Assembly: GCF_949987515.2 (NCBI RefSeq)
Contig: NC_082684.1
Coordinates: 47,520,006 to 47,584,005 of the forward strand
Reading direction: 5' to 3'
Length of the DNA: 64,000 nucleotides
From: Delphinus delphis
Taxonomy: Eukaryota; Chordata; Mammalia; Artiodactyla; Delphinidae
Within the stretch, counting starts at the first letter, position 1. Each line of letters begins with the position of its first letter. Below, one piece after another: positions 13,021 to 25,009 of this stretch. The notes below the pieces were generated by a model, which was given only the letters and a program-made list of their open reading frames with translations, ran no database searches and was not told where the DNA came from. The position numbers and the translations under genes were made by a program.

Positions 13021-13029
13021 CAAGGAGTT

Positions 13030-13365
13030 GTGGGGCAAACTTTGACCAATGGGAGATGGGAGCTGATGGATAAATCCTCCTCTCTCCCTTCCCACAGGTG
13101 GACTGTTCTGAGACACGATCATTCACAGGGCACCCCTGAAGATGTCCTAAAAGATGGGACGATCGACCCTACTAGTTACAAAGCTTTGGCCAGCTTGGGA
13201 GCATATCCCTTTACATTTGCTCTTTTCCTCCTATGCTGCCTCACTCTCTTTTCCCTTCACTATTATTTCTCTAGGATAGCATTTCCCTTTAAAGTGATGA
13301 CACTCAGAGTTTGGCCTCAGGCTTTGTTTTCCAGGCTAAGTTAAGAGACATAGCTACCGCTGCAC
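13030..13365 (+). mobile_element. Old retroelement 3' end, probably LTR
   Basis: The unit 'gtggactgttctgagacac' to 'gatgacactcagagtttgg' and 'cctcaggctttgttttcc' looks like the end of a dispersed mammalian element I have met before but cannot name with certainty. It includes copy B of the 63-bp duplication. No coding content is retained. Confidence 0.4.
13217..13279 (+). repeat. 63-bp exact duplicate of 10503-10565 (copy B)
   Basis: Identical in all 63 bases to 10503-10565. This copy is embedded in the longer repeat-like unit at 13030-13365, so it is the likely source. Confidence 0.97.
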
Positions 13366-16300
13366 AACTTGTAAGTGAGAGAGCAGAAATAGAAACCTGA
13401 ACTAACCTAGGCTATGACACACAGATGAACAGAGATGCCAGGTAGCCATATAGACAAAGCAAAGAGTCAGAATCTAATGAAAGAACAATGACGGGCCTGC
13501 CTGAATTGCTAAACAAGAAAACAGTAGAGCAAAGTAATGTTGGCTGTCTGCATCCAGGGGAAAATTAAAGCTACCAGGTCTTCTGCCTCCCACCTTTCCA
13601 TCACAACAAGTGTCCTTACAATGAAGGGTGGTCTTGATTTGTCCCAAGAGAAGAAATTGTCTATGAAGATAACAGAACTTTGTTTCTACATGTAATTTTC
13701 ACTCTGTTTTACATTCCTTCCAGAGCACTAGCTCGAAAATGGGTACAAAACATTCCCTCACAAAAGACTCTGTTTACACTTGCTCTTTGATTTTAAGACA
13801 AAGACTTAGGTTTAAGAATCTTGACCACGAACACCAATGACCACAACTGTTGCAACTTTTATAACCTTTATTATCCTCTCACCCTATTTAGATTCTTCAA
13901 GAACACTTAAGTGAAAAAATCTCTACATGAGCAACAGCGGTAGAACACTCTCCTGGAAAAGTCCACCATCTTTAGCAAAGAAATGTCATTTTTTAGGCCA
14001 TGTATATCTTTGGTTTCTCATACTGTCTTTAGGAGCTCTAGATTTTGACATTGAGCGCTGACATTCCAGTAACGAAAGAAAGAGCTCCAACATACATTTG
14101 CCAGCTCTACCTCATGGATGGAGATCTAATTTGCTCCAGTCATGGAAGATGGACCACACATTACCAAAGAAATCTGCCCTGGCTTCTTTTCCAGCAAAAT
14201 GTGCATCTTCTCCCTGGAGAACTATTAAACAGATAATGCGATAATTTCTTTGGACTCTACCAATCCGCTTAGCTCATCTTCTCGAATTCTCGCTCCAGTC
14301 TCTACAGCATGTCTGGGTTTAGGCACATCGCTGTTGTCTCATTTATCTTCTTGCATATACCCTCCCCCATTTTCTTCATTCCATCAAGGACAACTCATTA
14401 ATAAAGATCACATAAAAACACCATGAGTATCAAAGAAAATTAAAAATATTCAAATTCTCCCTTCTAGAATCCTTAAACACAGATGTCTAGAATCAATGAT
14501 ACTCCTGGTATTAAAATGTTTCTTTTCCTGCAAATGTGCACAAATGAATAACCTTGAAGGTAAAAAAACATTTTTTGAACTGGATCCATTTGGAATTTCC
14601 AGCTTAGTGAGGTCTGTGCTCCACAGCAGTTGACCCCCTGACCTTCAAGGAAGTACCAGGAGAGCTAGAGTCTATTAGTGAAACTCATTAAAAGAGGCCC
14701 TCAGAGGTATCACTCCAGGCAATTTCATAGCTTCTATCCACTATCACAATTGCTGTAAAATTTTATATGCCTTAAATAGAGATTAAGCGCAGGTTTGGGT
14801 GGGAAATCACTTGTCCAAGTCCAAGACCAGCCAAGAGGTGTGTATGGAAGTAGAAAATGTTGTCCAACTCTGTGCTTTGGGTAAGACACTGGCAGTGAGT
14901 ATTTCAATGACTGAACTATGTCTGAGGGCATCATGTCCCTTTTAGGCTTGTGAAGCCACCTTCTCTCTCCCTGCCCATAGGCCAACAACACAGGGGTCCC
15001 CAAGCCATGGACCTTCATAAAATCAATTACTCCATGATTGGGACAACACTGTCCATTGAATAACTCTATTTTCTCAGGAAATAACGACTGCCACTTAAGA
15101 TAATAGAGTCAAATGAATTTCAGTTTTCAAAACAGATCTTAACTTTACAGAAATAGATTTTAAGAAACCTAGTCATTTGGGACAGAAGAAAAAATAAACA
15201 TTTCTTGACCTGCTACTTTTTAAAACTTTTTAAAGTGTTTTTTGTTTGTTTGTTTGTTTTTACTCTGACTTCAGTGGTTTCTTGGAATCCATTCAAGCCA
15301 TTTCAACACAGCCAGTTAAATCCCATGCCATCCAAAGTGTACAGACCAAAGTAATTTCAGAGAAATCCAAAGGGCAGAGATTATCCATTTGATCACTTTT
15401 CTATTTGAAGGAGAGTCACCACTTTGTTCCTACAATAAATCCAGCTTTTGTACTGCGGTTGTTATTGAAGTTGGGAGGGGACCAGGAAGGAATGAACTGT
15501 GGCCTTTGAAGCAATATTAAGTGTTGGAAAAATAATCTATATTTGTTACAATTTCAGACTGAAGATGTAGCGGACCATACAGTCAAGGAGTGAAGGACGC
15601 CCTTTCTTCCAGAATAAATGCTCTCCTACTGAGGGTCCAAGGAGAAAGAGTGACACGTGCAAAGCCCACCATCTCCATGGTGGCATGAAGAGAGAAATCC
15701 AGTGGCCTCTCATGATTCCTTTCCCTTAAATCTATAATTAGGGAACTCTTACAACATTCAACCTCTCTATGATTTTTCAGATCCCTGATTTTTTTTCCAT
15801 AGTCAGATCGCTTTCTATTGTGCTCTACATTGGGTGGCAGAATTTAATAGGAATTCTGCCAAAGAAGAATGCATTCAGGGGAAAGGAAAAGGAAGCAAAC
15901 ATTTCTTAAAAATGTTACAACAATGAAAGGTCTGGTAAAAGTGTCATGTAAGGAATTACTGAGGTTAGAGAAGAAATTTAGCCAAGAGAAGCCTCTATGG
16001 GATAGTTCTTCTGTGTGGAAGAGAAAAACGACTTATCTTGTACACCCCCTCAAGACAGAACTAGGATTAATATTCAACATAATAGGAAGATTTTACCTTA
16101 TTTTAAGGGGAAAAAACCAGAGTTGTCTAATCTTTGAACACGCTACATAAATAAGGAGTGAGCTTTTCAACACTGGAGGTATTTTAATAGAAACTAGATG
16201 ATTCCTTGTCAGGGATGTTGCTAAGGGAATGTCTCCTTGGAATAATGTTTGAACAATATTTCCAACTACAACATTTCCTAAGTGCCAATCAGCACCGGTA

Positions 16301-16385
16301 ATTATGATGAAAGTTTTTCAAAATAAAAAAGCTGGCACCAAATCAACAAATTTATACAACACTGTTTTTAAAGTAGAATTCTTCA
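13366..16385. other. Unique non-coding sequence
   Basis: AT-rich sequence in which I see no exon and no firm repeat. A (TTTG)n run of about five units lies at 15240-15260. Confidence 0.4.
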
Positions 16386-16389
16386 CTTA

Positions 16390-17040
16390 TTCATCCACTC
16401 ATCAGATAATTCTCTGAGCCCCTAGAATATGTCTGTACGATTTTAGGCACCACAGTACAGTGACAGAAAGGTGGATAAGGACACTACCTTCATGGCAGTT
16501 GAATACTTGGGAGGGTACCACACAACAAACACTTTTACAAATACTACATCTGGTAATTTTGGCAGTGACAAATTCCATAAAGAATATAAAAATGAAGTAA
16601 TAGAATAAAGATTGACGGGGGGACTTACTTTAGCCAGGGTGAGTAGGGAGGGCCTACCTTGGAAAATGTCATTTGAGCTAAAGACTTGAATGAATAGAAA
16701 AAACAAAACTGGCCTTGCTGAAGTCTGGGGAAGAGAGTGGAAAGGCTCCTGAGGCAGAAGGGATCTTTATCCCGAAATAGAATGAAGGCCAGGTATCCTT
16801 ACACGGATGGGTTAGAGAGAAAGGCAGGTCATAGGACTGTATAGACTGAGGTAAGGCATTTGGATTCTACTCCTATTGCAGGGGAAGCTCCCAGAAAGTG
16901 ATAAGTGAGGGAGTGATATGGTCTGGTTCACGTTTTTAAATTACTCCGGCTGCTATGTAGAAAGGGTGAATGCAGGAGGTCTAGTCAGGAATCGATCACA
17001 GAGGTCTAGGTGAGAACTAATGAGGGCTCAGGCGGTAGCA
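16390..17040 (-). repeat. L2 LINE relic, antisense
   Basis: Several landmarks of reversed L2 occur in order: 'gagggcctaccttggaaaatg' with 'catttgagctaaagacttga', 'aaggcatttggattctactc', 'gtgatatggtctggttcacg' and 'ttactccggctgctatgtag'. The copy is strongly diverged with no open frame. L2 was active before placental radiation. Confidence 0.55.
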
Positions 17041-17125
17041 TAATTCAAGTAGCGTGTTGACTATTCTTTAGACATTGAGGCAGACCACCAGTCTGAATGC
17101 TCTTCAAAATAGAAATGACTTAACG

Positions 17126-17127
<2 letters not shown>

Positions 17128-17172
<45 letters not shown>
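17128..17172 (+). repeat. (TG)n microsatellite
   Basis: About 22 uninterrupted GT/TG units, followed by a degenerate 'catttacacatataaatg' stretch. Confidence 0.98.
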
Positions 17173-17173
<1 letters not shown>

Positions 17174-18490
17174 ATTTACACATATAAATGTATACACACA
17201 TTACACTTGAGGAGTGTATGCATAGTATTTTTAGAACTGGGACAAGAAGTTGAGCAGAAAGCAATCTTTGATACGCAAGCCTGGATCAAATTGATGGAAA
17301 ATTTAACAAAAGACAGAAAAACATCTAAGTTTTTGTTTTATTTGCCTCAAAAACACTCTCCCAGTTTTCCAAGGAAAGTCAAAAACCCTTTGTGTCTCGT
17401 TACATGATTAGATTTAACTGATAAAGAAATTGGTGTTTATGACCCTGTGGGGATGGACTTTCTTCTCCAGCTGTGAGAAGACAACATGGGAACAAACTAC
17501 AGACTAAATCTGGCCACCTTCTCAGGACCCATCCCAGAGTCACACAGAACTAGTAACATAACAAGCGACAGGCTCCTCCAGTTTATGGAATGGGGGAGAA
17601 ATAAAAAGCTAACTTGCAAGTATTCATTCTCATTGTTTGGTATTTTACTTTGGGGGACTATTCGGTTGTTTGGAAACTGCAGGTGATAGGACCCTTTTGA
17701 ACCAAGACTGAAACGTTGGTTTACTTGCAGATGGCTAAGCCATCAATTATTTGGCTGTAGGTGGAAAGTCTTTGCTTAAATCATCAGTGCTCCCAAGTGT
17801 AATCCTACCTGTGTTAAGCAGGGGAATCCTGTTTTTCTTCTGTGATTTGATATTGAGAAATAACCTGAGCGGATAAGCTTTGTAACAGCACTAGAAACCC
17901 CGGTTACATCTAACCAATGAGAACCCCTGGATTCAATAGGTGGACTCAGGCTCATGATCAGTGTGTGTGATGACCAAGGAAATGTGGCAGGACCGAGATC
18001 ACTCACGGAGCAGAGCAAGAAAACAGAGCAGTTGAACCAAACAATAAGGAAGGGTGTGGGAGGGGTGTGGAAGAGGGAATCAATGAAATAAAGAGACTAG
18101 CCAGTTCCCAAATTTTAAAGTTCTTCCTTGACGATATTGTTCAATTAATTTCAAAGTGACAGCAAACTCAGGAGGGCAGTTTTTCCTAAAGGCTCTGTGC
18201 TCACACAGATCAAACCCACAGTGGTCCTGACCCTTGCATCTTGAAAACTCCTTCCCTCCCATTCCATTGTTAAAACCTTAAGGAGAACTGTTATCATTTA
18301 TTATCTATTGAGAGGTTTCAACTTGAGAGCTGTTCAAAATACCCCTCCCCTCCTTCTTCTTTTTCCATGTGGCCTGGTCTACTCTTTTCCTGTTCACATT
18401 TCTCACCTTCTTCCAAAAACAGTTGGGAGTTCCAGTCAATAGTAAGGATGGTAGTGTAGCCATGTAAGAGGGAAGTTCCTACACTTAGAG
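17173..18490. other. Unique non-coding sequence
   Basis: No exon or repeat was identified. A polypyrimidine-rich part lies near 18345-18420. Confidence 0.4.
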
Positions 18491-18493
18491 GTA

Positions 18494-18720
18494 TTAACCC
18501 TTTTTATGCCATCTTCTTGCTGGGTCCTCATTTGGCAGAAGGGGCAAGGGAGTTCTCTGGAGTCTCTTTCATAAGGGCACTAACCCCGTTCATGAGGGTT
18601 CCACCCTCATGATCCAATCACCTCCCAAAGGCCCCAACTTCTAATACCATCACATTGAGGGTTAAGATCTCAAAATACGAATCTTGAGGGGACAGAGACA
18701 GTCAGTCCGTAGAAGCAGGT
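18494..18720 (-). repeat. Old interspersed repeat fragment, family unresolved
   Basis: The order 'cataagggcactaaccccg', 'gttccaccctcatgatcca', 'cacctcccaaaggcccca' and 'aataccatcacattgaggg' is a widely dispersed mammalian motif set, seen here in the usual antisense order. Whether it is the end of an L1M/L1ME or an LTR cannot be settled from sequence alone. Confidence 0.5.
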
Positions 18721-18954
18721 TATTTTCAAACACAGATAGGAGGAAATACGAAATCAAGCTCCATTATAATTGACTTTCACTAAGAAATCTCAGCTTAAAC
18801 TACAGACAAAAAGGTTGACCCAGGCAATAAGATTGAACACCAAATGTATGTGCATCAATTTGAAAAATCATGATATTGAAACTCAGACTAAGTATAGGAC
18901 ACTTAACTTCCAGGTGCAATGGCCTGGAATCTGTTAAAAAAAACAAACAAAATT

Positions 18955-19390
18955 CAGCCGAGTAAATACCAAGATCGAATTGGCTTTATTCAATGATTCA
19001 TGAATCGGGCAGCATCCCAGCTACCAAATAGAACGGCACTCAGAAAGGGGGTACAAAATCAAAGGTGTTTATAGGCAGGAGGCTGAGGCAAGGAAGCTAT
19101 TAGCAATAGCAAAGAAAAGATTGTTTCTGGCCAGGTCACATTCTTTTGGGGGGAAGGGTGAGGGTCTATCATGCAGACCATCCCTTCTTCCTTTGGGGTG
19201 GGTAATGGAGAGGGCCCACATGACATATTACCTCATTGGTGCTGACCAGAAAATTCCAGACTGGCCGATTAAGACTACATTCCTGGGAAGGTCAAAACTG
19301 CAAATTAGGTCAGGTATTCGATCTAGGTATGGTATCATGGGTTTTAGCACAGGTGACACCATTTCGAGCCTGCAGTTTTCTCTTTAATAG
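18955..19390 (-). mobile_element. Solitary LTR of an endogenous retrovirus-like element, antisense
   Basis: Read on the minus strand the segment has the order expected of an LTR: a U3-like part, a TATA box (tataaa, plus-strand 19068-19073), then about 80 bases downstream a poly(A) signal AATAAA (plus-strand 18985-18990). No internal coding sequence adjoins it, so it is probably a solitary LTR left by recombination. Borders are approximate and the family is not named. Confidence 0.55.
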
Positions 19391-19488
19391 TCCTAATCCT
19401 GTGCAATCTATGGGAAAGCCATCAAACCTCACAGGACCTCAGCTTCATCTTCTGTAAAATGGGACAAGAGTTTCTACCTTGTAAACAA

Positions 19489-19543
19489 GGTAAGAATCAT
19501 AGGTAAGAATCAAAAAGAATAGCATAATGGAATAGCATAATGG
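19489..19543. repeat. Two adjacent short tandem duplications
   Basis: A 13-base unit around ggtaagaatcata is repeated at about 19489-19512, and gaatagcataatg is repeated directly at about 19518-19543. Both are local slippage-type duplications. Confidence 0.85.
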
Positions 19544-19609
19544 AATATAGAGCCTAAGTAGTGGTCTTCATGCTGGGACATGGACCACATAGTACAGAGG
19601 ACATGCAGG

Positions 19610-20135
19610 GGACCATTGCAGTCAGGGTTTAACCAGAGAAGCAGAACCAATAGAGATTCGTTCCAGGGAATTGGCCACGTGCAACTGTGGAGCTAGATAA
19701 ACAGTCTCTGTCTCTACATCTGATGCTGGAGCTGGATGTCTACAGGGCAAAAGAGAAGATAGCTGTAAAGTAAAGGATATCAAGGGCACGCTGGAAGCCA
19801 CAGGCCCGAGCTGAAACCTCTCAAGGGTATATAAAACCTGTGCCTGACCTTGGTGATGGACAGAAGCTGGACCCTTCGTCACAGAGCTAAACACACATAC
19901 ACCTGGCCAGGGGAAGGAGAGTGTTGCAGATCTAGCTGCTGTTTTACACCAATCATGCAGCGACTCAGCAAATCGGCCACCGTATGTGTGAGCTGCAGGA
20001 GGGCTACTGCTTCCCTTTAGTCCTCGAAATCTCCCAAGAATTTTCCCTTGGTTCCTCTGTCACCAGAAACATACAAGAAAATGAATTCTGGGAAATGTGG
20101 TTCAGCCTAGCCAAGTTGACACACTGAAAAAACAT
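19610..20135. repeat. Old interspersed repeat, family unresolved
   Basis: It begins with 'gtcagggtttaaccagaga' and 'agcagaaccaatagag' and ends near 'gccaagttgacacactga', two motifs that bound a common mammalian repeat (probably L1M/L1ME-type 3' sequence). The interior is too diverged to classify. Confidence 0.45.
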
Positions 20136-20162
20136 CACAAATCTCTCAATTACTGTCAAGGA

Positions 20163-20700
20163 GGAAGAAATTTTCCTCCACCCTTCTACCTTCTTCTGGC
20201 TGGTCTAAGAATAAAATTGGCATGAGGCAGATTAATATGAGAAAGCAAACAGAAGTTTAATAACATGTATACATGGGAGAGGCCCAGGAGAATGGAATAA
20301 CTCGCCAAACTGGCCAAAACCCTCACCTTAAATACCATCTTCAGCTAAATACAAAAGAGGATGTTGAGGGTAGGGGTTTGGGGCTTCAAAGGGGAGGAAG
20401 GCCATTCACATGAAGATGGAAAAGCAAATGTTTGGTAAACAAATGTTTGCTAAGCCACACAGAGACAACAGGACACAGAGTGGACTCTGATCTCTAGGAC
20501 CTGCCTAGAGTTTCCCCTACCACACTTAGCCCAGATTCTGTGCAGATATCTCTGGTGAGAGGTCTATTACAAAACAGACCCTCTATCTAAATTCTGTAAG
20601 CAGCTAAGGGGGAAGGTCCAAGTTTCTTCTTGAGTCTTTTGGGCCTTTATTGTTTTCAGCTCAAAATAATCCACATGGCAAAGAGGTATTTTGGGTGACA
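20163..20700 (-). mobile_element. LTR-like element, antisense
   Basis: The minus strand reads 'ttattaaacttctgtttgc' then 'tctcatattaatctgcctc' and 'gaccagccagaag', an arrangement I associate with an ERV1-type LTR R-U5 end. No retroviral coding sequence adjoins. Left border is set where the 'ggaagaaattttcctcc' motif begins; the right border is approximate. Confidence 0.5.
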
Positions 20701-20794
20701 AATTTTGCTTCCTTGCAGTACACCTGGGAAATTGACATAGTCATTTTCACATTGTTATCCAGACCAATGTCACCGGGTTCTGAAGCACCGGCAC

Positions 20795-21045
20795 TGCAGT
20801 GGTGAAGAGCAAGAACTTTAAAGTCTTCCCGACACAAGTTTAAATCCCAGGTTTACCACTTTCTTGTTTAGGGACGTTGAGCAAGCAAATTATTGAACCC
20901 TCTGTGCCTCAGTTTCCACATCTGTAAAACTGGAATTATGGTACCTGCCTCATCAGTCGGATCAAAGATTAAGGGACATAGTGCAGGTAAAATGCCAAGA
21001 ATACCACCTATTATGTTGTCAGTGCTCAGAAAGTGATAAGTTATT
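20795..21045 (+). repeat. MIR SINE relic
   Basis: MIR landmarks in order: 'aagtttaaatcccaggttt', 'acgttgagcaagcaaatt', 'ctgtgcctcagtttccac' and 'atctgtaaaactggaatta'. Near full length, strongly diverged. Confidence 0.75.
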
Positions 21046-21399
21046 CTGATGGTCCCCCACTGTCAGTTCTTAAGGGCTAAGTACATTAGAATCAAATGTC
21101 TGAAGGGGTTCCCAGAGATCTCTTTCCACTGCTCGGCCACGGTGTGTGCTTAAGGGGAGTGCAAAAGAAGTATTCAGAGGACATTCTTGAGGCAAATAAG
21201 AATGGAAACAATTTATACATCAAATCATAGAGGCTGACTATTTTCATATTTTCCCAGCTGCCAGAGATATTTGCGGAAAGAACACAGGTATTTTTGAAGC
21301 ATCATGCTTCCAAGTTGACTTACATAGTAGGTTCCTCAGAAAAAGTATTTCATAGGCTAGCCAAATTGCGTTGGACAAAATATGTTAAGAAATCGAGTT

Positions 21400-21620
21400 A
21401 TGAGTATGGACTCACACTCTGGGGACAGCCAGGTTCAAATCCTGGTTCTGTCATTTATTATGCTTAGGCAAGTTATGTAAACTCTATCTCTTGGTCCACA
21501 CCTGTAAAATGGGAATGACACTAGCATCTATGTCATAGACTCCCTGTGAGAATTAATGAGTTGAAATACATAAAATGTTTAGAACAGTGAGCACAGTAAT
21601 CACCGGGTAAGTGCTTGCCA
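21400..21620 (+). repeat. MIR SINE relic
   Basis: MIR landmarks in order: 'ggttcaaatcctggttctg', 'ttaggcaagttatgtaaac', 'cctgtaaaatgggaatgac' and 'gtgagaattaatgagttg'. One of the best preserved MIRs of the window. Confidence 0.8.
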
Positions 21621-21979
21621 TCATCACTGTTGTGGTCATCATCTCTGTCAGCGCCCACAGATCTCTCATCTGCTTTCAGCCAGGAATTAGAACCTGTAAA
21701 CTCAGGTCTATCCACACCCAACAAGAAGCATAAAAGCAAGCAAAGAAAACTTGACCTCCACCCAGGGGCCAGCATTCAACTCTCTAACATCTGTATTCCT
21801 ACTTCCTATAATCTACCTGCTCCTTCTGCCTTGGTAGCCTTCTCTGGACTTGACTCCTCACCTGCCCAGACCTGGGCCAATTCTCTTATCTTTAGCTGGA
21901 TTTCAAGACCTTCTTCCTGGCCAGCTGCAGCCAGCTCCCGTTCACACTCCAGAGTAATAGTCCACGACAAAGGACTTCT

Positions 21980-22240
21980 GTGACACCTTTGTGCCTAAAG
22001 AGAATTGGTGACATCATTTTCCATGACCTATGTTAACAAGTCAAAATAATGGACTATTTCGCAATCTCATTGTCCTAAAGAGAATGCAATTCTTTAAGCT
22101 CTTTGCTCACCCATTGCAAAGCATCAGATGATTGCAAACTGAGCCCTGTCTCTCTATAAAAGCCATAGCTTTTCTCAAACGTTTGCTTTTCCATACTTGC
22201 ACCTGCACTTCACCATAATAATAAAAACTAAAGAAGTTTA
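21980..22240 (+). other. Possible LTR or transcript 3' end
   Basis: A 'tctctataaaagcc' TATA-like box near 22150 is followed about 65 bases later by 'taataataaaaac', a possible poly(A) signal. This spacing fits an LTR, but no family was recognised. Confidence 0.25.
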
Positions 22241-22244
22241 AATA

Positions 22245-23320
22245 GCGGTGTGTCTAATTCAGAACACAGATGCTTAAGGAAAGATTTCTGTTTTTAAAAG
22301 AGATTCCTATAAATGATTTAGCAAATTTGAGCATATAACCTGTCCAAAGTGCTAGCACACTTTGCTTCAAGCAGCCAATTTTGCAGGCAAAGCTGTGGTT
22401 TTCTTCTTCCTTCTGTGAGTTGCGGCTGCCATTTCCTCATGGCCCAGCGCTCAGTGATGCACGAACCAGGGATGTATTTCTCATTTATGCATAAAAGTGG
22501 TTTCCTTGAATTACGACGAGCCCCAAAGTTCCAGGAGGCTCACAGCCTGGGTGGCCACACAGGTATAAGTGCATAAAAGTCTGTTCTCAGCATGGCTCAA
22601 GGAGTGAATGTATTCACTTCAAACCACTCATCTCTCAGGGAACATGCTACACAGCACTGCATCGGGGAGAGGCATATTTGTGGTCGTAATGTACTACAGC
22701 AATGGCACAAGGAGACATACACCAAGAGGAGTTAGAAAACCGAAGAGCAAGAAAAATCCAGCTCTTTATAGGACAGGATCCCCCACCCCCACCACCCTGC
22801 TCTGAACCATCTCAGCTCCTTGGAATTCAACAGAAATGCCAAAAGGAAGGTTGTGTCTGTGAACCTAACCATAAGCCCAACAGTAGCAGACATTAAAATC
22901 TACCCTTCCAAAAGAATAAAAAATAAATATACAGAGATTTTTGGGAAAAGGGCCTCAACTTTTGGTTAATTGCACCAAATAAAGAGTCCTCTAGAGGTGA
23001 AAGCTCTCACCCTTTTAAGACTGGGAGTAGGAAGGCTCCCACGGGCAGTGCAGGGCTGCTGCGGTGGTGTGTGTACATCAGGATCTGAGGGGAGCGAGTC
23101 AGCACAGCCCACAGCTGGCCCCAAGCTCCCCCGCCCTGACCAGAGACGGAGGACCACTGCCACCAGATGAGTCACCTCTGCTCTACTGGAACAGAGGACG
23201 AGGAACGGAGAAGAATCTGGCCACCTGGAATGAATGCAAGTTCTTTGAATTCAGCGGATTCATTTTCTCTTCTGAGCAGGTCCTGGGGTCCCAGAAACTT
23301 GCTCTTCTAAAAGCCAAGAG
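22245..23320. other. Unique non-coding sequence
   Basis: No exon or repeat was recognised. Open frames at 22970-23354 overlap on both strands and carry no domain. Confidence 0.4.
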
Positions 23321-23325
23321 GACTT

Positions 23326-23455
23326 CCCTGGCGGTCCAGTGGTTAAGACTCTGAGCTTCCACTGCAGGGGGCACGGGTTCAATCCCTGGTCAGGGAACTA
23401 AGATTTCGCGTGCCACGAGGCATGGCCAAAAATTAAAAATAAAAAAATAAAAACC
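23326..23455 (+). mobile_element. CHR-1-type tRNA-derived SINE
   Basis: Starts 'gacttccctggcggtccagt' and contains 'cacgggttcaatccctgg', which matches a pol III B box, followed by 'gtcagggaactaagatttcg' and an A-rich tail. It is flanked by near-identical direct repeats of about 11-14 bases (aaaagccaagaggac before, aaaaaccaagaaaac after). This short form is shared by whales, hippos and ruminants. Confidence 0.88.
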
Positions 23456-24253
23456 AAGAAAACTTTTAAAAGGTTATAACCGTTTGCCTGGAAAAATTAA
23501 CCAGTTTCCTATAAGCAGTATGTCTTATGCTCCTTTTTCCTCCTATGCACCTAGGAATAGAATTATTATTGATTATAAAGTACATATTTGCCTATTAAAA
23601 TAAAATTGCCCAACGGAGCAATGCCATGATAAGTCATTATGAATGCATGAATTTGATTCTGTCTGGTTATATGTGCACTTGGACTAAAATTGTCTACAGA
23701 TGTATTTTTGACTAAAGAATAGATACGCCCATAAAGAGTTGCCAGGAAATCTTTGAAAATAGAAATGTATCTTTCGAGTGCTTGGGAGCTCATTATTTCC
23801 AAGAGCCCTGAGATGAATGATTTAGTAGAGAAACAATGTGTATTTATGGAGGGCTTAATGGGTGAAGGATGTGGAAGAAATATAAGACACGACCTCTGCC
23901 CTCCATCAGATTCCAATTCAGGGAATTGATTCAAGAATTTAATTTTTTATTTATTAGATTTTCTTAAAATGAGGCCACCTGTACAATATACAGGATCCAG
24001 GAAGTCCCAGTCTCACATTGGGCCGGGGAAGCAGACTGTGATAAGACCCTGTGGTCAGGTGACGCTCCTCCCTCAGAGCTGGGGCAGGACTGAACTTTAG
24101 ATATCTTGGCTCATTCATGCAACTTGCAAAGGGGATTTGCCCAGGATTGAGCAACCTCTAAGGAAAGTTAAGTAGTCACTCTTCCTTTTCTTTCCACTGT
24201 CTTCCCATGCCACGACTGTCCTTTGCTCCTTCATCATACTTACACCAGCATCC

Positions 24254-24254
<1 letters not shown>
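23456..24254. other. Unique non-coding sequence
   Basis: AT-rich sequence without recognised genes or repeats. Confidence 0.4.

Positions 24255-24288
<34 letters not shown>
24255..24288 (+). repeat. (CA)n microsatellite
   Basis: About 16 uninterrupted AC units. Confidence 0.98.
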
Positions 24289-24292
<4 letters not shown>

Positions 24293-25009
24293 TTCCAGGG
24301 TCTTGGATTACGCTTCTCAGTTGTCTCAGCCCTTCTACAGGAGGTCTCGCTGGAATGAGTTCAGCATCACCAGCTCCTTCTCCAAGGTCCTCACAGACTT
24401 TGTCCCACCTCCTCCCTTCCCCCAGTCGGAGGAGAATCAGAGGCAAGATGGGAGGTCTCTCTGAGTCCTCCAATCACACTGTCCGTGTAAGTAACCCTAG
24501 TATGTCTGTGTCTAGGTCCTACCCTAACCTGAACAAAATGTGAACAAACATCTCCTCTGAACGGTAGAGATTCTTCACTCTGTTGGTTTGGGTAGAGATG
24601 AAAATGTGCCCAGACGGCCAAGAGCACCCTGGGGGTCGCCCAGACCAGGTCTAAATAGCAAAGGACTGCCGGTGGTTTAAGTAACAGCAGGAAGTGAATC
24701 AGGAAGAATGCTGTGCCCTGAGATCCCAGGGAAAGTTAGAGCCCGCGGGTCCATCCCTCTGTGGGCAGTGAAGCACTTCTAAATCAACATGGCTGGGTCT
24801 TGACCCTGGCCACCCACTCCTCCACACAGCTTCTCCTCTTGGCTTCCATGACACCACGCCCTCCGGGTTTTCATCTCTATCACCACTAACAACAAAAATA
24901 GCAGCAGCAACAACAATCATTTTTATAAGGTATAATAATAACAGATTTATTGAGTGCTTCTTCTGTCCCGGACCTCGTGCTCCCTATATTTCCATGCATT
25001 ACCCCCAGC

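Noticed and set aside
12964..13344. 126-codon frame with a hydrophobic stretch (FALFLLCCLTLF) that looks like a membrane segment.
   Set aside because: It lies within repeat-like sequence, and its hydrophobic part is the pyrimidine-rich 63-bp duplicated string, which gives Leu, Phe and Ser codons by composition alone.
17061..17407. Frames with long Cys-Val or Thr-His repeats.
   Set aside because: They translate the TG microsatellite; the same holds at 24207-24543.
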